Shown here piece after piece: positions 47,605 through 58,100 of a stretch of 64,000 nucleotides of DNA. The number at the start of each line of letters is the position of its first letter. Position 1 is the first letter of the stretch. The notes under the pieces were generated by a model. That model was not told the DNA's origin. It worked only from the letters and a program-made list of their open reading frames with translations, and searched no databases. Source of the DNA: Spirosoma validum (GTDB taxonomy: Bacteria > Bacteroidota > Bacteroidia > Cytophagales > Spirosomataceae); NCBI RefSeq assembly GCF_014699035.1, contig NZ_JACXAA010000002.1:1-64000 (forward strand). The letters are read 5' to 3'. The position numbers and the translations under genes were made by a program.

Positions 47605-47982
47605 CTAAATCAATTGCATCTTCGCCACTTTCGGATCGACATGTACCGTATCGTGCTCAAAGTCTAGTTTAATACGCCACTTCTGCATCGTAGCCGCTCC
47701 AATAATCGCTTCTTCGCTTAAACCCGGTACCACCAGGAATTCATCCGATAGAAGAACATCTTCGAGATAAAAATCTAGAATGACGCGGTGCCTAATTTCG
47801 ATATAATGACCTTCTGCGGCTGTGGATACTCGTCGTACTCGACCTAAGCTGATCGGCTTTTCTAAGTTGGCAACGAACTCAGGATTGATGCATGAAAGAT
47901 TTGCCCCACTGTCGAACAGTGTGTATAAATGCTTTTCTCCCTGAGAACCTACGTACAAAAGTGGCTGCTTAATAATGAACAT
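47605..47982 (-). CDS. Retropepsin-like aspartic protease domain protein
   Basis: 125 aa from ATG 47982 (MFIIKQPLLYVGSQG); the frame runs up to 48030, where only a TTG lies, overlapping the S9 stop. The core has LFDSGANLSCI (the D-S-G-A active site), then a flap-like strand pair, and GAATMQKWRIKLDFEHDTV. Fold and motif are those of single-domain clan AA proteases. No signal peptide is seen, so it is cytoplasmic. It follows the S9 peptidase with only 44 bp, which suggests one operon. Confidence 0.8.
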   Translation of the reverse strand: MFIIKQPLLYVGSQGEKHLYTLFDSGANLSCINPEFVANLEKPISLGRVRRVSTAAEGHYIEIRHRVILDFYLEDVLLSDEFLVVPGLSEEAIIGAATMQKWRIKLDFEHDTVHVDPKVAKMQLI

Positions 47983-48026
47983 GTGGCGATTTGTTTGCTC
48001 AAAGTTACATAAAAGCCTCCTGAAGG

Positions 48027-50987
48027 TCAATACTTCATCTCACCACGATCTTTCTCAACGGCGCTACGTCCCTCTTTCATCCAGATGGGCATGGAAGCGT
48101 CCTTAAGATAATAGTCAAAAAACTGATACAGCCGAATGCTCAGGTCCTTAGCATTGTGCCGTTGTGTTAAGTTATGTCCTTCGCCATTGTAAACCAGCAT
48201 CCAGACAGGCTTGTCTAACCGACGTAACGCTGTGAACATTTCAATTCCCTGATACCAGGGTACGGCACCATCAGCATCGTTATGTGTCATCATGAGCGGT
48301 GTCTGAATCCGATTCGCGTAGAACAAAGGTGAGTTTTCGATGTAGTTCATCGGTTTATCCCAAAGCGTACCACCAATCCGGCTTTGCGTTTTTTCGTACT
48401 GGAACTGCCGGACAAGCCCTGTTTCCCAACGAATTCCGCCGTAAGCCGAAGTCATATTGGCAACAGGCGCACCAGCTTCAGCAGCCCGGAATAGATTGGT
48501 GCGAGTGATGATATACGCTGTTTGATAACCACCCCAGCTTTGCCCCTGAATACCCAACCGGTCACGATCAACGAAACCTCGCTCGACCAGGCTCAACACA
48601 CCTGGAACAATACAATCATAGGCATTTGGGCCGGGTTGACCAGTTGTGTACACGATGTCTGGAATAAACACCAGATAGCCGTTTGATACGCAGTACGATA
48701 CGTTGATTGTCGACCGGCTAGGCGCAGGAACCTTATAATCATTCAGGGTTTCAGCGTTACGTTCGTAGAAGTACGTCAGCATCGGATACTTCTTCTTCGG
48801 GTCGAAACCTTCGGGTTTGTACAGCAGTCCTTCAAGCTTAGTCCCATTTGTTCCAATCCATTTTACCAGCTCGACACTACCCCAGCTAATGCTATCCTGT
48901 TGCGGATTAATGCGGGTAAGCTGAACAGGATTTGCCAGTGTCGAATCGGTTTGATACAGATTGATCGGCTCCTGAAAATTACCCCGGTAGAAGGTCATCG
49001 TTGCCGCATTTTTGGCCTTATTCAGTTTAGCGTATCGGTGGTTACTATGCGTGAGTGTCGTTGGTTCAAGCGCTGACAGACCATTTTTGCTCTTAAAAAG
49101 CCCGGTCGATTTATCGCTTTCCCAGATGCCCGTGAAGAATAGTTCATTTTTCGGGTCAATCGCTTTTTCAGGTGCCATTCTGCCCTGTCCCGGCATTGGC
49201 GTATCATCAGCATCGAACTCGGCGTAGCGGAGCCGCACGTGATTTTTTCGTCCCCAACCGGCGGTCAGATTCAACGGTTTTTCCTTGCCAGTCGGATCAA
49301 TTTGCCAGATATCGTAGCGGTCATACAGCCATACGTAGCGGTCGTTGGTTGTCCATCCCGCCGAGCCATACGAACCGGGCAGATCAGGTGTATCGTGCTC
49401 TTCGTCGAAAAACTTGCTGGGTAACCCACGGGTCAGATCAATACGTTTGTTATCGGCTACCGACCAGGCCCGCCAGAGTGAGTCGCGCTCGTCGAACCAG
49501 TAGGCGTAGGTACCAGCCGGCGACAGTTTGGGTTGCGAAGCCATAATGTCGCTGGCAATTTTCTTCTTCGTACCAGACTGCGTATCAATCAGATATAAAT
49601 CGGTATGGCCAGGGTCCCACGAAGATTGTACCTGATACGGTAAGTCGCTCAATCCTAACAGATACCGCGTATTAACTTTCGGATCGAAGGCCACAGTCGG
49701 CATTTCGCGGGTGGCTAACGGAATGATTTTGCCGGATGCTACGTCATAGATCGTCAAAAAACCTCGTTCCTTCTCTTCTTTGAGTCGCTTTTGCTGCATC
49801 GGCTGCAGGCGGCTGTCTTGCCAGGTCCAGATGTCCATTTTCACCTTTTCATCTTCCGGCGTCAATGTATCTTTAGTCGGCTTGGGTGGAATCGGAGAGG
49901 TGGAGAAATAGAGTCGTTTGCTATCATCTGCGAATTTTGGTTCGCGGAACTCATTGACTGACCAACCTTTAGGAATCGCAGCTGTTAACGTATCGGCCAG
50001 CACTTTAAATGGAGCTTCGAGCGGGGTTGTTTTCGGTTTTTTGCCTTTCGTTGGTAGAGCAGGCACCAGGTTTTTATAATACAGCGAGAATACCTTTACA
50101 TCCGATCCGGCACTGTCGGCTGAAGCCATCCAGGCGATTTGCTGCCCTGCTTTGTCGACGGCCAGCCCTTTGTAAATTTTACGTTTCGAACTGGTATCAA
50201 CCAGCATCGTCTGTCCGTTGGACGTATTGAACAGAAAGACACCTGGCACGGCTTTATCGCCCGTCTTCAATGAGTCATTGGCTGAGTCTTTACTATAGAA
50301 TATTTTCTGCCCATTGTCGGAAACCACTACGTTCGATACGTATCGAAATGTTTTACGCGATCCGTCGGCCATATTAAATAGCGTTAGATCATCACCTTTT
50401 GGCTTTTTTGAGGAGGCTTTACCGGCAACTTCGGTTGTTGACGTGGGCGATGTTGAGGGGAGCGTATCACGCTGAGTTTGCGTTGTGACTCTGGCCGGTC
50501 TTTCTTTGGAGTCCTTCCGCTCCTGCATCACGGCAAGCCATGAGCCCGCGTCTTTGCCAAAGGCAAACGACTTTACACTCGGTAACTTTATCGATTTACC
50601 CGTCGTCAGATTCAGCGCCAGCAAGCTGTCTTTGGGCATCTCATCGGCTTTTTTCTTCTTCAGTTTGGCTTTTCGTACATCGGCCACCGGAACCTTCAGC
50701 CGCATCACCAGAAACTTGCTGTCGGGTGTGAACTGAGCCATGTAACCACGCGGGAAAACATAGTGTGTTCTCGACGGGTTTGTACCTGTAGTCCAGGTTT
50801 CTAATCGACCATCGCCATCCTGCGGATCGACCTGAAACGCAATCCAGCGACCATCGTCCGAAATTTTTTCGGACTTCACGCTTTGCCAGCGATCGTAGTC
50901 AGACGCATTGAGAGGACGTTTCGGCGTTTGCGCGAGTAATGAGACTGGGAAAAGAAAACAAAATGCTAGTTGAGCGAAGTGTTTCAT
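48027..50987 (-). CDS. S9 family peptidase (prolyl oligopeptidase-like)
   Basis: 986 aa with a signal peptide (MKHFAQLAFCFLFPVSLLA). The N-terminal two-thirds form a beta-propeller of WD-like repeats with Lys-rich linkers (KKPKGDDLTLFNMADG, KKKIASDIMASQP). The C-terminal alpha/beta hydrolase domain has the nucleophile GQSWGGYQTA, the Asp in NDADGAVPWYQG, and the His in YNGEGHNLTQR. The S9 family cleaves short peptides at Pro or Ala. It is larger than most (700 aa) because of insertions in the propeller. Likely periplasmic. Confidence 0.93.
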   Translation of the reverse strand: MKHFAQLAFCFLFPVSLLAQTPKRPLNASDYDRWQSVKSEKISDDGRWIAFQVDPQDGDGRLETWTTGTNPSRTHYVFPRGYMAQFTPDSKFLVMRLKVPVADVRKAKLKKKKADEMPKDSLLALNLTTGKSIKLPSVKSFAFGKDAGSWLAVMQERKDSKERPARVTTQTQRDTLPSTSPTSTTEVAGKASSKKPKGDDLTLFNMADGSRKTFRYVSNVVVSDNGQKIFYSKDSANDSLKTGDKAVPGVFLFNTSNGQTMLVDTSSKRKIYKGLAVDKAGQQIAWMASADSAGSDVKVFSLYYKNLVPALPTKGKKPKTTPLEAPFKVLADTLTAAIPKGWSVNEFREPKFADDSKRLYFSTSPIPPKPTKDTLTPEDEKVKMDIWTWQDSRLQPMQQKRLKEEKERGFLTIYDVASGKIIPLATREMPTVAFDPKVNTRYLLGLSDLPYQVQSSWDPGHTDLYLIDTQSGTKKKIASDIMASQPKLSPAGTYAYWFDERDSLWRAWSVADNKRIDLTRGLPSKFFDEEHDTPDLPGSYGSAGWTTNDRYVWLYDRYDIWQIDPTGKEKPLNLTAGWGRKNHVRLRYAEFDADDTPMPGQGRMAPEKAIDPKNELFFTGIWESDKSTGLFKSKNGLSALEPTTLTHSNHRYAKLNKAKNAATMTFYRGNFQEPINLYQTDSTLANPVQLTRINPQQDSISWGSVELVKWIGTNGTKLEGLLYKPEGFDPKKKYPMLTYFYERNAETLNDYKVPAPSRSTINVSYCVSNGYLVFIPDIVYTTGQPGPNAYDCIVPGVLSLVERGFVDRDRLGIQGQSWGGYQTAYIITRTNLFRAAEAGAPVANMTSAYGGIRWETGLVRQFQYEKTQSRIGGTLWDKPMNYIENSPLFYANRIQTPLMMTHNDADGAVPWYQGIEMFTALRRLDKPVWMLVYNGEGHNLTQRHNAKDLSIRLYQFFDYYLKDASMPIWMKEGRSAVEKDRGEMKY

Positions 50988-51070
50988 GAAAAAGGGGAAA
51001 ATTAAGACCGACTAAATTACGATAAACCCATCAATTAGTAGGTCAATAAACAATAACCTTACCATTTATT

Positions 51071-51748
51071 ATGCGATTCATCCTACTCACGCTTAGTTTA
51101 TTGCCCATTTACGCGTTTGGGCAATCGAATAAGCAACTAAAACAGGAACTAGACAGTATGTATGTGCTGGATCAGCGGAACCGGGAGTGGCTGGCTAAAT
51201 TGGGCAATAATCAGCCTCTGACGGATAGTTTAAGCACCGTTTATAAAACAGATCGTAGCAAGCTGGCTGGAGCACTTTGGGCTGAACAGGTAAAAATTGA
51301 TAGTAGTAATCTGAGTCGAGCGGAGGGTATTCTGAAGGAGCATGGGTACCCTGGAAAAAAACTTGTTGGTACACCTACCAATGAAACAGTCTTCTATGTC
51401 ATTCAACATTCCAATAAGATTCCGACTTATCTGCCTTTGATCAGGAAAGCTGCTGAAGGAGAGGAGCTGCCATTCTCACTTTACGCCATGATGCTCGACC
51501 GGTCACTGATGTACGAAGGGAAACCACAACTGTATGGCACGCAGGTATCGTGTCGACAACTGGTCAGTACAAAACAGTCGCGTTGTTTTGTTTGGCCAAT
51601 TACAGACGCGAAACGTGTAAATGAACGAAGGAAACAAGCTGGATTTGATCTAAGCGTTGAAGAAAATGCCAATCGGCTAAATGCCGCCTATGAACCTAAA
51701 CTGACGATGGATTCAGTGAGGAAAACGTATGTTATGGACAAAAAATAG
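51071..51748 (+). CDS. DUF6624-like secreted protein
   Basis: 225 aa with a signal peptide (MRFILLTLSLLPIYAFG, then QSNK). The core has AEGILKEHGYPGKKLVG, YVIQHSNKIP, LYAMMLDRSLMYEGKPQLYGTQ, and INERRKQAGFDLS-type (here VNERRKQAGFDLS). The fit to DUF6624 is recalled rather than searched. Function is unknown. Confidence 0.75.
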   Translation: MRFILLTLSLLPIYAFGQSNKQLKQELDSMYVLDQRNREWLAKLGNNQPLTDSLSTVYKTDRSKLAGALWAEQVKIDSSNLSRAEGILKEHGYPGKKLVGTPTNETVFYVIQHSNKIPTYLPLIRKAAEGEELPFSLYAMMLDRSLMYEGKPQLYGTQVSCRQLVSTKQSRCFVWPITDAKRVNERRKQAGFDLSVEENANRLNAAYEPKLTMDSVRKTYVMDKK

Positions 51749-51758
51749 CAAAGTTTTT

Positions 51759-51810
51759 TTATACTGCACCTGGTTTAAACGGCAGCGGCCGTCCGCCCGG
51801 TGCAGTATAA
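51759..51810. terminator. Terminator between convergent genes
   Basis: A 12-bp stem (51759-51770 with 51799-51810), loop 28 nt with its own GC-rich stem, T-run on the left side. It serves the leftward GH130 gene best, and its right end abuts the GH130 stop at 51811. Confidence 0.75.
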
Positions 51811-52857
51811 TTACTCCTGTATCAATTCGGCTAGTCCCACACCTGAGTCAGCAGCGCCATAATACACCCATATTTTACCATCGGATTTTTGCACCCAACC
51901 ATTCGAAAACACTACGTTCGGAAAGAATCCCTCACGTTCCCAGGAGAGTTCAGGCGTTAACAGTGGTAATTCAGAACGATCCAGCACTTTTGATGGATCA
52001 TCCTTGTCAAGTAGTGCTAAGGCGAGTGAGTAAGCATGAGTCGGATCGGCGCCGTGGTAGCAGACCAACCATCCCTCATCGGTCAGGATTGGTTCGGGAC
52101 CTGCACCGATTTTTGCTCCTTCCCAGTCAAATTGGGTGTCGGTTAATCCGCGTCCGCCGAATAAAAAACGATGATTTCCCCAGTGTACGCCATCTTCCGA
52201 TTCAGCCAGCCAGATGGATGGCTTTCCAATGTCGGACACCATGGGCCGATGGAGCAATACGTATTTGCCATTAATTTTTTCGGGAAATAGGGTGACGTCT
52301 TTATTCGGTGGTGGCAAAATCATACCCACCCGTTCAACATTTATAAAGTCAGTGGTTACGGCTAGGCCTACTCCCGGTCCATGTTCGGATACAGCCGTAT
52401 ACGTAATCCAGTATTTACCGTCCAGAAACGTAATGCGGGCATCTTCAACCCCATAGGCTTCGTCCATCCGGGCTGGAAACAGAAATGGTTTTTCGTCGAT
52501 TGTGAAGTGAATACCGTCGCGACTGCGGGCCAGCCGAAGGTAACTGATGGATGTCAGGTACGCTTTCCCTCTTATCGTTACAACCCTGGGGTCATAATCT
52601 TCCTCTGGCTCCTTGAACGTCTTAACCACTAAAGTTGGGACACCATCCTGTTCTTCAATGAGTGGAATAGCAACGTATCCTTTTTCAGCTTTGGGCGCTT
52701 CCGCCACCCGTAGCAACAGTAGTATCTCATCTCCGAATTGGCAGGCGGCTGGATTAAAGGCGCCGAGTACCTCGTATCCCTCGATAAATGGTTGTACATC
52801 GGTTGTCTGGATAATGGGTTGATCGGATAATCGCTGAAGCCGATAATTTTTCATCAA
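51811..52857 (-). CDS. GH130-family glycosidase/phosphorylase
   Basis: 348 aa, a five-bladed propeller enzyme. Family marks are GAFNPAACQFGDEILLLLRV, EEDYDPRVV, GVEDARITFLDGKYW, DVTLFPEKINGKYVLLHRP and GAGPEPILTDEGWLVCYHG. Members phosphorolyse or hydrolyse beta-mannosyl or beta-1,2-oligomannose linkages, with the Asp of the DP region likely the general acid. No signal peptide, so cytoplasmic. A partner mannose transporter or isomerase is not adjacent. Confidence 0.92.
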   Translation of the reverse strand: MMKNYRLQRLSDQPIIQTTDVQPFIEGYEVLGAFNPAACQFGDEILLLLRVAEAPKAEKGYVAIPLIEEQDGVPTLVVKTFKEPEEDYDPRVVTIRGKAYLTSISYLRLARSRDGIHFTIDEKPFLFPARMDEAYGVEDARITFLDGKYWITYTAVSEHGPGVGLAVTTDFINVERVGMILPPPNKDVTLFPEKINGKYVLLHRPMVSDIGKPSIWLAESEDGVHWGNHRFLFGGRGLTDTQFDWEGAKIGAGPEPILTDEGWLVCYHGADPTHAYSLALALLDKDDPSKVLDRSELPLLTPELSWEREGFFPNVVFSNGWVQKSDGKIWVYYGAADSGVGLAELIQE

Positions 52858-53040
52858 AGTGTTTTTCTATAGTAAGTTTACGCCGTGTTACCTTTGACGG
52901 GCAAAACAATAATATTTTCACAACCGTAAAGCGAATCGTGAGGTTTTGAATCAATTATTCAATTAGTTTTGGACCGGGCAAAACCTTCGGGGAAATAGCC
53001 GCGTTATGAGGAATGAATCAACTTTTAGACTCTATAAACC

Positions 53041-53304
53041 ATGATTTACCAGCCAACATTTGATCAGGACGAAGACGTATTGATGTTAAATCCAGACCCT
53101 GAATCGGCTGCATTCGACGATGATGAAGATGACTTCGACGAAGATGGCGCCGAATTCAATGAACTGGGCTCAGGAGCCGCTAGTGGCTATGGAGCCGATG
53201 ATCTAGACGATATCGATCAAGAAGAAGAGTTCAGCGAGGACGATCTGGAAGACTTAGATGATGATAGCATCGAAGACGACCTGGACGATGATGATAATCT
53301 GTAA
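53041..53304 (+). CDS. Highly acidic small protein
   Basis: 87 aa, over half of it Asp, Glu, Ala or Gly, with DDDEDDFDEDGAEF and DLEDLDDDSIEDDLDDDD stretches and no hydrophobic core. It should be disordered. The ATG at 53041 is plausible, and a TAGTTTTG element lies at 52964-52971. A similar acidic ORF follows. No family is recognised; such proteins may act as charge or phosphate mimics. Confidence 0.7.
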   Translation: MIYQPTFDQDEDVLMLNPDPESAAFDDDEDDFDEDGAEFNELGSGAASGYGADDLDDIDQEEEFSEDDLEDLDDDSIEDDLDDDDNL

Positions 53305-53381
53305 TAAGATTGATGCTTAGTCGACAATTCTTTTTGGGAAGTCTGTATCACCGTCCCGAATCTATTTAATTAAACTTTTTT

Positions 53382-53561
53382 ATGGCACCTTCAGAATCAA
53401 CACCAGACCCTAGCGAAGAAAAGATCGTTACAACAGCAGATGCTGAAACGGGGGGGACCGCTCCTGATGCTGATACGCAATCGTCGGCAGCCAGCGAAGC
53501 AGGCGATCGCACAACGGAAGATGGCTCAAGAGCCCCCAGCGATCCCGCTGAGGGTGCGTAA
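53382..53561 (+). CDS. Small Ser/Ala/Asp-rich disordered protein
   Basis: 59 aa (MAPSESTPDPSEEKIVTTAD, then Gly, Ala and Ser rich), a second disordered acidic protein 77 bp downstream of the previous one. The frame opens with ATG and closes with TAA. It has no hydrophobic core and no recognised family. The two lie in the same orientation and may be a pair. Confidence 0.45.
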   Translation: MAPSESTPDPSEEKIVTTADAETGGTAPDADTQSSAASEAGDRTTEDGSRAPSDPAEGA

Positions 53562-53571
53562 AGCGAATAAT

Positions 53572-53617
53572 GAATGATGAATGGATTCTATAGAAAATAG
53601 TTTCTCATTCATCATTC
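53572..53617. repeat. Hairpin at the menF 3' end
   Basis: GAATGATGAATG (53572-53583) and its reverse complement (53606-53617) lie 22 nt apart; the right arm includes the menF stop and codes for its tail MNDE. Confidence 0.65.
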
Positions 53618-54924
53618 ATCATTACCTGAAGTAGCGTCTGGCATTTCATTTCCGTTTCCTGCCATTCGCGTTCAGGAACCGAATCTTCGGTCAGACCTGC
53701 GCCAGCATAAAGAGTGGCCAACTTTCCTTCCAGTTTCATACAACGAATGTGTACGAAGATATCTGTCGCTGATCCTTCCGTTGTATTCATGTTAACAGGT
53801 CCCAGAAATCCGCTGTAAAGCTCACGGTCGTGAGTTTCGTGCTGGCTAATGAACGTAAAAGCTACGTCACGAGGAGTTCCGCATACCGCTGAAGTTGGAT
53901 GCAGAAGCCGAAGCATGACAGTTCCGAGCTGTGGGTATCGGACAGCCTGTGTATCGACGGTAAAGCTGGTGCCAAGGTGCATCAGATTTCCGGCTATGAT
54001 ACTTTTGGGCCCTTCTTCTATATATTCCCGTAATCGAATTTTCTTAAAGCATTCGATGATGTAACGGCTTACCAAAGCCTGCTCTTCAATCTCCTTCTGA
54101 GACCACATGGCTTCGGCAGGACGTTTCGGCGTCCCGTCCGGATTAAGGGCCGATTGGGTGCCAGCCAGTGATGTCGTCTGAAAAATGCCGTCAGTGTCAA
54201 TACTAACTAAGCGCTCAGGTGTTGCGCTCATCCAGATTTGCCCTTTTTCCGGAATTGAAACCGCCGACACAAAGGCGGTCGGATAGGTTTGGCAAAGTTT
54301 GTCAAATAACTCAACGGCGTTGGGAGCATCCGTAAACTGTACGCGCTTTGTTCGCGACAAAACCACTTTGCGAAATGCGCCCCGCTGCATGGCCTCAACA
54401 GCTTTCGCTACGTTGCGAACATAGCGTGACTGCGCGTCTGGATCGGGTAGAGCGGTAAGGGTCGATGGATGTGTCGATTTCTTCTTGCTTGAGTTATTAG
54501 CATCCGTTGACAGAAAACTCCAGAACCGTTCAGCCGTTTCGCCTGATGTGCTTTTAACATGAGCTTGATTGTCTTGCGGAAAAACGGCCTGAATATCCGC
54601 TCGTAAGAAAAGTGTACGGGCAGGTCTGTCAACTTCTGTGCTATCAGACGACCCATCGGTAATGTTGTCGAACGGACTTATAATAAAACCAGCGGGCAAC
54701 TCATCCAGATCAACCGACACATGGGGTAAAATTTCATCGAATGAGACGATCAGATGCTTTTCCTTCTGGTTAGGTAGCCGCCAGAGTACGGCTGGGAAGC
54801 CAAGCAAAGAGGCTACTTCCCAAAGATCTACTGCGCTGGGCTGTCCAAATCGATGGTGTTCGGTCGAATAAGCTGATGAAGTGGTATTCGAATAATCAGG
54901 TTGCATAGGCAATAGCTGAGTCAA
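53605..54924 (-). CDS. menF: Isochorismate synthase (menaquinone type)
   Basis: 439 aa; start at 54924 or the ATG at 54906 (MQPDYSN). The chorismate-binding domain (about 160-430) has VSIPEKGQIWMSATPERLVS, SLAGTQSALN, SQKEIEEQALVSRYI, HPTSAVCGTPRD and the C-terminal GAGLTEDSVPEREW, which holds metal- and substrate-binding Glu residues. It converts chorismate to isochorismate for menaquinone (or a siderophore). No other men gene is nearby. Its last codons lie in a hairpin of GAATGATGA-type units (53572-53617). Confidence 0.93.
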   Translation of the reverse strand: MTQLLPMQPDYSNTTSSAYSTEHHRFGQPSAVDLWEVASLLGFPAVLWRLPNQKEKHLIVSFDEILPHVSVDLDELPAGFIISPFDNITDGSSDSTEVDRPARTLFLRADIQAVFPQDNQAHVKSTSGETAERFWSFLSTDANNSSKKKSTHPSTLTALPDPDAQSRYVRNVAKAVEAMQRGAFRKVVLSRTKRVQFTDAPNAVELFDKLCQTYPTAFVSAVSIPEKGQIWMSATPERLVSIDTDGIFQTTSLAGTQSALNPDGTPKRPAEAMWSQKEIEEQALVSRYIIECFKKIRLREYIEEGPKSIIAGNLMHLGTSFTVDTQAVRYPQLGTVMLRLLHPTSAVCGTPRDVAFTFISQHETHDRELYSGFLGPVNMNTTEGSATDIFVHIRCMKLEGKLATLYAGAGLTEDSVPEREWQETEMKCQTLLQVMMNDE

Positions 54925-55194
54925 GCACGGCTACATAGGTAACAACTCTTCGAGCGAATTTGTGCCAGCACCGATCCCCGTAGTGCGTGATAAGGCGAAT
55001 AGAGCTTAACTAAAAATTATTCATAACTGCCTCATACATAACAAATTTTATTTTCATCAGACTAGAATTATTAAAATTTTTAATAAAAAATTAACGATTC
55101 GTAAGTAGATACGTCCATACACTTATTTCTACAATAAGGGACTTATTAACGTAATTTTTATAATACGCATAACGCCTAAACTAATTATTAACGA
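54925..55194. other. AT-rich intergenic control region before SusC
   Basis: 270 bp, AT-rich at 54995-55194, between divergent menF and susC. It contains TAATTTTTA-like boxes (e.g. near 55153) but no full TAnnTTTG match, and no gene. Confidence 0.35.
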
Positions 55195-58100
55195 ATGGAA
55201 TCTATGAAAAAACTTCTTCATCCGCAGATCGCAACTGGCAGGATTGTAAGAATGGCCCTCAGGCACAGTTTGTTGTTTTGTGCTATAAGTGCACTACCGT
55301 ATGGCGCTGAAGCATCTATTACTGGTCTGGCTGGTAATCCTAAGCCTGGCCGGTCTGAAGCCAAATTAGTAGACAGAGCCTTAACGGGTAGGGTCATTGA
55401 TGAAAGCAACTCGGCTTTGCCAGGGGTAAGTGTTATCGTGAAAGGAAGTCAACGGGGTACGGTTACTGATGTAGATGGCCGGTACAAATTAGACGTACCC
55501 GAAGGCGATGCGGTGTTAGTCTTCTCATACGTTGGGTTTCTATCGCAGGAAGTACGAGTTGGTAACCAGGCAAGCATTAACGTAACGCTAAAGGCTGACA
55601 GCAAGGTGCTCGATGAAATAGTCGTTATCGGTTATGGTACGGCTAGAAAATCGGATTTGACTGGGGCCGTTAGTACTATCAAAACTGAGCAGCTTATGGA
55701 GCGTCCTGCTCCTTCGTTAAACCAGGCCCTTTCAGGTCGGATGCCTGGGGTGCAGGTAAATACCAACTCCGGTCGGCCGGGTGGACGGACGACTGTTCGG
55801 ATTCGGGGATTTAGTTCCATTAACTCGTCTAACAACCCGCTCTACGTGGTTGATGGGGTCATGCTTCCGCAGGGTAATCAATCCCAGTTTAGCTCGGCTA
55901 TTGACTACATTAACCCTAATGATATTGTATCGGTCGAAGTCCTGAAAGACGCTTCATCGACCGCGATCTATGGAGCCAGGGGCGCTAATGGTGTTATTCT
56001 GGTAACCACTAAAAAAGGCAAGGCAGGCGAAGGTCAGGTCACGTATAATTCTGACTTTAGCGTCAACACGATTGGTCCCAACCGTCCGAGAACGCTGAAT
56101 GCCAGACAGTACCTCGATACCGAAGACCTCGCTTATAAAAACATAGAAAAGTTCGACCCTGCCGGATGGGCCGCTGGTAAATACACATCCTTGAATCCAG
56201 TGACCAGACGGCGAACATTTAGCGCAGCCCATCCGGGTGTTTTTGATGCGGACCTAAACCCACTGTACGATACCGACTGGTTTAAAGAAGCCACGCAGAA
56301 TAAACTGTCTCAGAATCATCAGCTGGGTTTTAGTGGTGGAAATGAACGTACGCAGTATTCGCTGTCGCTGGGCTACCGGAATGATCAGGGTCTGATTAAA
56401 ACCTCGTACATGAAGCGGTATTCTGGTCGATTCACTATCGACGATCAGGTTAAGAAGTGGCTGAAAATTGGCGGCACGCTGAGTTATAACAACCAGACCG
56501 AAAACCTGGTGGATCAGAATGATGCTGTTGCCCGGCAAATGGTAGAAGATTTTCCATTTCTGCCCGTAAACTACTCGGACGGTACGTACGCCAGTAACCG
56601 CGATTACCCAAGTGCTGAAGGGAGCTTTAGCTCAATCCACCGGTTGATGGACCGGCGCTTCATCCTGAACACGCAAACGACGTTAGGAAGTCTTTACACC
56701 AATATCAACTTAGCCAAAGGGCTGGAGATGCGGACCGTTCTGGGCGTAAACCTTCTGACCCAGGAAAACAACGAGTCGCAAACCCGAACGTTGAATCCTG
56801 GCAGCTTGGGTAACGCAGCCGGTCGTAACCGTAGAGAAAATTTCTGGTCGCTGGAAAATTACCTGACCTACAACAAACAGATTGGTACTGCCCACAACTT
56901 CACGGGTCTGTTGGGGATTTCTTGGCAGGAAACCAACTTCTTCAGAATCAGTGCTACGGTCAATAGCTTTGCCACCGACTATTTTGGGTTTAACAACCTA
57001 GGGGCAGGGGCCGTTAACCCGCAGGTGCAGTCCGATGCGTCCCGGTTTGCCTTTAACTCCTACTTCGGCCGGATTAACTACAGCCTCCTGGACAAATATC
57101 TGTTTACATTAACAGGTCGGGCTGATGGTTCATCAAAATTCGGGGCCAATCACAAGTTCGCGTTTTTCCCTTCAGCCGCTTTTGCCTGGCGGGTGTCGGA
57201 AGAGCCGTTCCTAAAAGGAAATCCCGTTGTTAACAGTATGAAATTTCGCACGAGCTATGGCCTGACCGGTAACTCCGAAATTCCACCGTATACGTCGCTG
57301 GCCTTACTTAGCTCAACCTACTCCACCATCTACAACGACACACGTATTGGCGGAACGGGGATTAACCGGCTGGCTAACCCGGATCTGCGTTGGGAAAAAA
57401 CGGCCCAGACAGACGTAGGTTTAGAGATTGGTTTGTTTAAAGGACGGGTGAATTTAGAGGCCGATTATTATTACCGCCTGACAACCGACATGTTGCTGGA
57501 TGCGCCCGTTCCACGCACCAGTGGTTACGGTACCATCCGTCGTAACGTCGGTTCCATGCAAAACCAGGGTTTCGAATTTGGTCTGAATACGGTAAACATC
57601 GACCGGGGCGGTTTTACCTGGAACACTACGTTCAACATTTCGCTGAACAAAAATAAAGTGCTTTCCTTAGCGACACCGTCGGATATTTTCAACGTAGGTG
57701 GTCCCAATTTCACGAACCCGACCAACATTATTCGTGTCGGTGAAGCAGTTGGCTCGTTCTGGGGTCTGACCCGTCTGGGTACCTGGAGTGAAGCGGAACG
57801 CGAAGAAGCTGCCCGATTTACCAGCTATCGCAACAACCTGACGATGCTGCCTGGTGATATCAAGTACCTGGATGTGAACGGTGATAGAGCGATTACGGAT
57901 GCCGATCGGAGTATTATCGGTAACGGTAGTCCAAAAGGATGGGGTGCGCTGACGAACAGTTTCCGCTTCAAGAACTTCGATGCTACGTTGGAATTGCAGT
58001 TTATGTATGGCAACGACGTAATGCTGATGAACCTGCACGCTAGTGAAGACCGCCAGGCTATCGCCAACAGTTACACATCTGTGCTAAATGCTTGGACCCA

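Noticed and set aside
49172..49546. 124-codon frame antisense to the S9 peptidase
   Set aside because: Rich in Arg and Ser, a typical shadow of a GC-rich gene, no motif.
44952..52857. A single polysaccharide utilisation locus joining GH116 and GH130
   Set aside because: The genes are on different strands with peptidase genes and terminators between them, and there is no SusCD pair within this stretch.
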